Shown in pieces: positions 57,301 through 64,000 of a stretch of 64,000 bases of DNA. A model generated the notes under the pieces. The model saw only the letters and a list, made by a program, of their open reading frames with translations, ran no database searches and was not told where the DNA came from. Source of the stretch: Ottelia alismoides. Lineage: Eukaryota; Streptophyta; Magnoliopsida; Alismatales; Hydrocharitaceae. Location of the stretch: the NCBI GenBank assembly GCA_037367405.1, contig JAZKJV010004140.1, positions 62,001 through 126,000 on the forward strand. The letters run 5' to 3'. The translations under genes were made by a program, and so were the position numbers. Each line of letters opens with the position of its first letter. The stretch's first letter is position 1.

Positions 57301-59459
57301 CTTTGAGAAATGGGAAAACCACTTCTGCCTTCACCAGACCACAGGCTACAGAGGATCAAGCCAAAATTGAGGAAGAGCTTGATGATGAAGAGAAGTTAGC
57401 TGAGACAACCATGTTCCCTCCTTCCTCTCCGACCATAACCATTCCCTTTCTCGGAGCTCTTCACCGAAGAAAACCTCGATCATCCACCATCGATCCTGAG
57501 TTAGAAAAACTGTTCTCGGACATTGTCATTGAAATCCCGCTCTTAAAATCCCTCGAACAAGTCCCCGCATTCTCCCGCTTCTTAAAGGAAAAATGCACAT
57601 CAAAAAGGAAATCAAGAGAAAAGACAAAGGAAAACCAAGAAGAAAAGTATGTACTTCCCCAAGCCACATTAAATGCCATTTCCCAATTCCTGCCCCCCAA
57701 GAAAAAAGATCCAGGGGCACCCTTGGTTAAATGCACGATTAGTGAGTTGATCTTCGAGCGCACCTTATTAGATAATGGCGCCTCAATCAATCTTCTCCCT
57801 ACCGCCATCCTAGAACACTTTGACTTAGGGAGACTGAAACCTGTTTCAATGATTTTACAAATGGCGGACCACACTGTGAAGAGACCAATAGGACTTATTG
57901 AAGATGTTATAGTCACAGTGGAATGACATAAATTTCCTGTAGATTTTATTGTTATGGATATGGATTCCCCCAACACACTGAGTGAAACACCCATCATTTT
58001 GGGACGACCCTTCCTAGCTACCGCTAAGGCACATTTTGATTATGAGGGGGGCAAAGTCGAATTTTCAATCAATGGCAAAATCGTCCCTGTTGAACTGATC
58101 ATACCCAATTCTATTGACTTTGAGACTGAAGACTATGGTTGGATAGGAAAATGTGATGTACTCAACATACAAAATGACGTTGCTCCCATCCATCTCACCA
58201 ACGATCCTTTAGAGGTTAGTCTGAACACCTCTAGATCCACTTACAAAAACACTACTCATGAAATTGCCACCAACAATCTGAATCTTGCACGAGAAGCTCC
58301 ACCATGTCCTCTCACCGGACAGGAAATTGATGAGCTTGATAATGCCTGGGACACATTAGACTCTGAACTCACATTGACCTCAACCATGATCATGCCCATG
58401 ATGGAACCACCATTTGAGACTATTTTTGTAATAGACTCAGGAAACACTACAACTCTGACTCCATCAACAACCACTGTTGAATTAAAACCACTACCCAAAG
58501 ATCTGAAGTATGCTTTCTTAGATGATGCTCACACTCTACCAGTCATTATCAATGCCAACCTAAATCATATGCAAGAAAGCCAACTAATGGAGGTTTTGAA
58601 AAAGAATTCTCGGGCCATTGGATGGAAGATAACAGATCTAAAAGGAATAAGCCCCACATTCTGCACTCATCACATATATCTGGAAAATGATAGTAAACCC
58701 TCTCGAGAAATGCAAAGACGGTTAAATCCCAATCTGCGACAGGTTGTGAAGAATGAGATCTATAAATGGGCAAGTACGGGTATCATTTACCCTATCTCTG
58801 ACAGCCTTTGGGTCAGTCCTCTCCAAGTTGTCCCCAAGATAGCTGGATTAACAATTGTCAAAAATGACAAAGGTGAGGACATACCCACCAGAGTAGCCAC
58901 ATCTTGGAGAGTATGTGTAGATTATAGGAAACTCAATATGGCTACCCGAAAAGATCATTTCCCATTGCCATTCATTGACCAAATCATTGAGAAACTAGAC
59001 GGAAAAGAATTTTTTTGTTTTCTGGATGGATATTTCGGTTATAACCAAGTAGCTATAGTACCGAAGGATCAAGACAAAACCACTTTCACTTGTCCATTTG
59101 GAACATATGCCTTCCGCCGTAGGCCTTTCGGACTATGTAATGCTCCAGCAACATTTCAAAGATGCATGATGGGAATTTTCACTGATATGATCGACAATTT
59201 TATGGAAGTATTTATGGATGATTTCTCTATTTTTGGAGACTCTTTTGAGGAAACACTAGGATTTTTGGATAGAATCCTCCAGAAATGCATTGAAGTGAAC
59301 TTGATATTATCTTGGGAGAAATCACATTTTATGGTGAAACAAGGGATTGTGTTAGGACATGTTGTGTCCAAGAAAGGGATGGAAGTGGATCCATCAAAAA
59401 TTGAGACAATCACTCATTTAAGTCCACCGGTGAACATAAAGGTGTTCGGTCCCTCCTAG
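57301..59459 (+). pseudogene. pol: Protease and RT of D
   Basis: Protease in the segment ending 57926 (LLDNGASINLLP near 57773), stopped by TGA where C has GGA. From 57954 a 501-codon open segment carries the rest of protease (IILGRPFLAT), the linker and RT: WVSPLQVVPK, VCVDYRKLN, FLDGYFGYNQVAI, PFGLCNAPATFQRC and intact FMDD near 59215. A one-base deletion near 59445 ends it. Substitution in RRRPFGLC (R for M) may matter. Confidence 0.84.
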
Positions 59460-60232
59460 TTCATGTCGGCTTTTATCGCCGCTTCATCAAGGATTTTTCG
59501 AAAATTTTCCGCCCTCTCACAAAATTACTGGAAAAAGATCAAGACTTCACTTTTACTGAGGAAGCATTCAAATCTTTCAAAACCCTGAAGAAAATCATCA
59601 CTGAAGCACCCATCCTACAACCCCTTGATTGGAACTGTGAATTTGAGATCATGTGTGATGCATCTGATTATGCTGTGGGGGTAGTATTGGGTCAGAGGAA
59701 AAATGGAAAACCTTATGCCATTCACTATGCCGATAAAACTCTGGATGATGCTCAAAAGAACTACACTGTAACTGAGAAAGAACTTTAGGCTGTGGTGTTT
59801 TTCTTAGAGAAATTTCGATCTTACACCCTAGGATCCCACATCATAATCTACATAGACCACTCCGCTTTGAAATATCTCTTCACAGAAACCGATGCTAAGC
59901 CTAGACTCATTAGGTGGATTTTACTGCTCCAAGAATTTGATTTAGAGATTCGAAATAAAGCCGGAGCAAAGAATGTCATGGCCGATCACCTTTCAAGAAT
60001 CCCTTCCTCACACACAGACACAATCCCAAATTCTGATAATTTTCCAGATGAAAGTATCATGTCTGTTTCTCAACTCCCTTGGTATGCAGACATCGTCAAT
60101 TACATCGTCACCTCCACATTCCTTGATGATTGTACAAAACATAAGAGAGACAAAACCAAAGCCCAAGCTCGATACTATCACTGGGAAGACCCTTTGCTCT
60201 TCAAAGAGGGTACTGATTTGATATGGAGATGA
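59460..60232 (+). pseudogene. pol: RT end and RNase H of D
   Basis: Continues in another frame: FYRRFIKDFSK, DASDYAVGVVLGQ, then TAG near 59786 (C has TTG), then 59792-60232 with [24 protein letters not shown] sequence and MADHLSRI. Ends with TGA at 60230-60232 at the same codon as in C. Confidence 0.82.
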
Positions 60233-61363
60233 TGCATCCCTAAATCTGAAGTCAACGATGTCCTAACTCACTGCCACACTTCTGAGTCTGGAGGACACCA
60301 CTCAGGGAAGCGCACAGTCGCTAAAGTCTTACAATGTGGTTTCTACTGGCCCACACTCTTTAAAGATGCCCATCATTTTGCTCAATCTTGTCCTGCTTGT
60401 CAGACTAATGGAACGATGACCCGCCGCAACATGATACCCCTCCAACCCGTACATATAGTTGATATCTTTGATACTTGGGGAATAGACTTCATGGGACCTT
60501 TCACCACCTCACAAGGCTATCTGCACATCTTATTCGTTGTTGATTATATGTCCTGTTGGGTTGAAGCCATTCCCACTCGCGCTGCTGATAGTGCCACTGT
60601 TGTTAAATTCTTGAACAATCTCTTCTCCCGATTTGGATTACCCAAGGTGGTCATTAGTGATGGTGGAACCCATTTTCTGAACGCTTCAATCAAGAACTTA
60701 CTTAAGAAAAATGGGGTCGAACACCGGGTCTCAACTGCCTATCACCCACAGACCAATGGAATGGCCGAGCTATCAAACCGGGAGATCAAGACCATCCTCC
60801 AAAAAATTGTCCGCTCTGATCGTAAAGACTGGTCTCAGCACTTACCTTCTGCTCTTTGGACCTACCGTACATTCTTCCGTACACCCTTAGGAATGAGCCC
60901 ATATAGGTTGGTCTATGGAAAGCCTTGCCATCTACCTGTAGAGATCCACCACAAGTCACTCTGGACGATCAAGAAATGCCATTTGGATTATAATGAGGCT
61001 GGAAAGAAAAGACTATTGGACTTATCTGAACTGGAAGAACTGAGATCACAAGCCTACGATAACAACCTGCTATACAAAAAGAAAATCAAGTTGTGGCATG
61101 ATGCCAACATTTCGAGGAAAACATTCAAAGAAAATCAAAAAGTATGGCTATTTGATGCAAAACTGAAGTTATTTCCAGGAAAACTGAGATTGAAATGGAA
61201 AGGACCATACATTGTAACTCAAGTATTCGATAATGGCTCGATAGAAATTTCTGACCCAAACACTAAAGCCACTTTCAGAGTCAATGGTCAAAGACTAAAA
61301 CCCGTTGTTGAACCATTTGATCCTATGCCTGTCTGCACAACATACCTTCTGCAGGAAAAATGA
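60233..61363 (+). pseudogene. pol: Integrase of D, core open
   Basis: HHCC part is present (HCHTSESGGHH, CPACQ, so the zinc cysteines survive here). From 60416 the frame is open for 315 codons: GIDFMGPF, VISDGG and AELSNREIK supply the acidic triad, then FPGKLRLKWKGPYIV and the end TTYLLQEK. Only the TGA at 60230 separates it from upstream pol. No chromodomain. Confidence 0.85.
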
Positions 61364-62969
61364 ACCACCACATCGCCAAGCTGAGGCGTTAAATCATGCA
61401 CTCTCGTGAGCCTCTCCTCACAGGTATCTTTTCGTCTTACAGCTCACATGTTTATTTTCACTGCATTGCATTAGATAAGTATGGGGGTACCCCTCTGCAT
61501 TACTTTTCAAAAAAAAAGAAAAAATAACCCCCAAAAAATACATTTCACATCCCTTCTGATCCTCCTATTGCACATTGTCTTGACCATGAGGACATGGTTT
61601 TTGTTAAGTATGAGGAGGGCGTCTGCATAGTTTTTCAAAATTGCAAAAAAAAGAGAAAAAAGAGAAAAAAATCTCTTTTACAAAAAATCCCCTAAAAATA
61701 TTTTCAAAAGCAAGAAAACCACTAAAAATATATCCTTCCTAGTTTTATCCTATTTTAAGAAATCAGATCTTCACTACATAAATCATAGACTAAGGTTGAG
61801 TTGACCCTAATCCACTTAACTTCATCAAAATTTCACTAGGCATGAGTTCTTAAGCTTTCTTCAGGTCCTTATGAACTTTATTCTCTCAGTTCCACTAACT
61901 CTACTGGTGAATGAACTGTTGTATCTAACTAGATCACCTGAGAAACTAGTAGCACTCTTAAACTCTTTAGTGGATATTAAGCAACTGCACATTACACTTA
62001 GTTTGATTGAGTCTATTTTACGAGATATAATTGCAATCTACTTGAGGTGAGGAGTTGTCCTCTTGGTTGTGCCAATGCCTGAACCTTATCTATAGCTAAT
62101 GAAGGAACTTGACTCAGGAGCAACATGATCTCTCTAGTCTAAGTATGTCAGCAAATAAGCCAGTATCGTGTCTCCAAAGTCAATATTAAGCAGATACTAT
62201 CTTTGGATGCCAAAACCCAAGACAAAAACACCACGAAAAGGCATATCACAATACAAATGCCAAAAAACCGCCAATCATGCAAAGATACGCAAAGCAAAAG
62301 CAAAGAAGACCACCAAATAACCCTTCTCCACCAAAAAGCCATGGTAGAAACCCAATGATGCTACCTAAATTATTAAAAGAGGCCCAAAGAGGCTCAGGGT
62401 TATGCTCTACAAAAGGAAATAAACGAGAGCAACGAACCAAAGCGGTCTACGGAAAACCCCGAAAGTTAAGTCCCATTTTCCAAAGAATTATGACCTATTT
62501 CTTTATGCTGACATACTTGGATGAAAAGAGAATATGCCCGAATTCAGGTGAGGACCGAGGCTTTATTAGTAGGGAATCATTCACTACCTTGATAGATTGT
62601 GTTGTTAGCTCGTTTCTCTTGACTCACGAAAGCTAAAATATCACTAACACTGTTTATATCCATTCAAAGTCAAAGAGAATGCTTGTATCTTAGGGATGAA
62701 CTGACCTGATCGACCTTATGAAACCATGTCTGATTTTCTTGGAACTGAGAGGCTGTTGAAACTACAAAACTCAAGTCAAGTCGACAATTCGAACAAATCA
62801 TTAATCCATGGGTCAACTCTAGTGAAGTCCGTGTATTTGTGAGGTTAGGATTTGAAAACTCGAGACTTTGTGGGTATGTCTGCTGCAAACCCTCACCAGA
62901 TCTATCTTGGCTATTCTCCTTGTCCTTCACTATTGCTTATCTTATTCTTGCTCGGGACTAGCAAGACTT
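61364..62969 (+). other. 3' noncoding region of D
   Basis: Collinear with 51587-53185 of C. PPT-like motifs at 61477-61487 (again within GGGGTACCCC) and 61606-61619 (degraded to TGAGGAGGG, with the GAGGACAT box just upstream). No env-like gene. Confidence 0.72.
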
Positions 62970-62982
62970 AAGTATGGGGGTG
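62970..62982 (+). other. Polypurine tract of D
   Basis: AAGTATGGGGGTG directly before TGATGATCAT. Confidence 0.8.
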
Positions 62983-64000
62983 TGATGATCATATTATATA
63001 CTAGTATAACATGCTTAAATTATGTGAAGTACAACATTAATCTTTGATGTATAAACTTCAAATTCACATAAACTGCATTCTATACACAGAGGAGATAAAA
63101 TCATCATTCACATTTAAAAATCATAATCCTATACTGAGATTAATTATCAGCTATAAAGTTCAGACTTGTTGTTATCAAAGAAAATGAAGAACGATTGGGT
63201 ATGCTTATAGTATAAAACATCCAACACATTTCACTTCACCTTTTTATTGGGAAGAAATAGGGAGGGGGTATAGTGTAAAAGATCCACTCTTTATTATCAT
63301 GCATAGAGCCATCATTAATATGCCTTCCCCATACAAATAATAAAAATGCCTCTCCCATTCCCATGCATTCTAGCCGACACATATGCCTTCCCCATGCAAA
63401 AACAAATTAACTCTCCATACACTAATAATGGTATTTTGTCTTCACTTGCATGGGATGTCTCCAAGCAAATACCACTATAAAATGATGCCCCCGCTCCTCC
63501 CACTTGCCATTCACGCATACTCTTCCCCCCCCCCCCATCCACTTTCATTCACGCACAACATACCCTCCCCTCTCTCACACACTCGTCTATCTCTCTCGTT
63601 CTTTTTCTATGATGCAGCTGAAGGGGTAGCCGACGCCCCTCTCTTCCATCTACCAACCTCCCCTTGCTCGAGTTTCTCCCTCTCTCCCTCGACTCCGACG
63701 AATACCAGCCGTGTAGCATCAACAACCGAGCATAACTGTCTTCTCCAGCGTGCTGTTGCACTCCCTGTGCGCCACCAACTTCAGCAGTTAGTAGCTGCAT
63801 GTACAACCACTGTGCACCATCAGTTGCAGCAACAAGTGGCCGCACGTCTAGCAGCCACTAACCTCCAGCCACCGGCCATCTCCTCTCTAGCACGCCCTCC
63901 ACTGTTGTGCGCAAGTGCAGCCCGCACAGCTACTGCATTTCCGTGCGTTCAGCAACCGCCACTTCAGCCCGCACCTCCCTACTCACGCATCTAGCAGCCC
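62983..64000 (+). repeat. 3' LTR of D (left 1018 bp)
   Basis: Matches 53199-54210 with about 3% differences by eye. TATA at 63476. A C-run is expanded at about 63525-63536 compared with the shorter run near 53740. The 203-codon ORF 63383-63994 exists only because of such length differences and is interrupted in the sister LTR. Confidence 0.92.

Larger units (their letters stand above)
44962..64000 (+). mobile_element. C-D array: two Athila-type internal regions sharing a central LTR
   Basis: Order: truncated LTR (44962-45463), internal C, polypurine tract, full LTR (53199-54870), PBS, internal D, polypurine tract, LTR (62983 to beyond the window). C and D are closely related, roughly 95% by eye, and form a subfamily distinct from A and B (MLGRRS start, DNG protease, AAGTATGGGGG tract). 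Both are pseudogenised. The right LTR should end near 64655 and be followed by GCATC and G2 leader sequence. Confidence 0.9.

Noticed and set aside
63383..63994. 203-codon ORF in the right LTR of D
   Set aside because: Lies across the TATA box and promoter, is interrupted in the sister LTR (53598-54202 in two frames), and has only low-complexity composition.

Overview
The window is plant (angiosperm) repeat DNA with no host gene, no rRNA and no tRNA gene that I can support. Everything recognisable is LTR retrotransposon. Most of it is Athila-type Ty3/gypsy: the gag-protease-RT-RNase H-integrase order, FMDD reverse transcriptase, no chromodomain, and a primer-binding site complementary to plant tRNA-Asp(GUC). 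Two LTRs belong to a Ty1/copia family whose tRNA-iMet-type primer site is visible. I cannot name the species; dense nesting of old, AT-rich, CHG-decayed elements fits pericentromeric heterochromatin.

Layout. Element A (1-14139, + strand) has a partial 5' LTR, PBS, a structured leader, a single-frame gag-pol (1688-8464) broken by only two TAG codons, a 2 kb 3' noncoding region and a 3.6 kb 3' LTR. A sits in the 5' LTR of element B (14140-29365), a relative with many stops and a 5' LTR fused to its leader by a deletion. B sits in the LTR of F, an inverted (- strand) relative (29371-31733). The copia LTR G1 (31734-33890) starts in the 3' noncoding region of F and is cut by element E (33891-41596), a decayed Athila relative keeping LTR, PBS, leader and part of gag. 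E is cut by the copia element G2 (LTR 41597-44119, PBS, leader). G2 is cut by C-D (44962-64000), a second Athila subfamily arranged LTR-internal-LTR-internal-LTR with a shared central LTR.

Two chains of insertion can be read, from oldest to youngest: F, B, A; and F, G1, E, G2, C-D. The missing halves of these elements should lie outside the window. A is the best-preserved coding copy; none looks autonomous as it stands.

The least explained features are noncoding. Both Athila subfamilies carry extra polypurine-tract-like motifs just after pol; in A and B these lie in repeated hairpins. The first ~20 bp of the LTR is a small inverted repeat in A, B, E and F. The env position holds a roughly 2 kb noncoding region with recognisable conservation between subfamilies. 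All alignments and identity figures are by eye.
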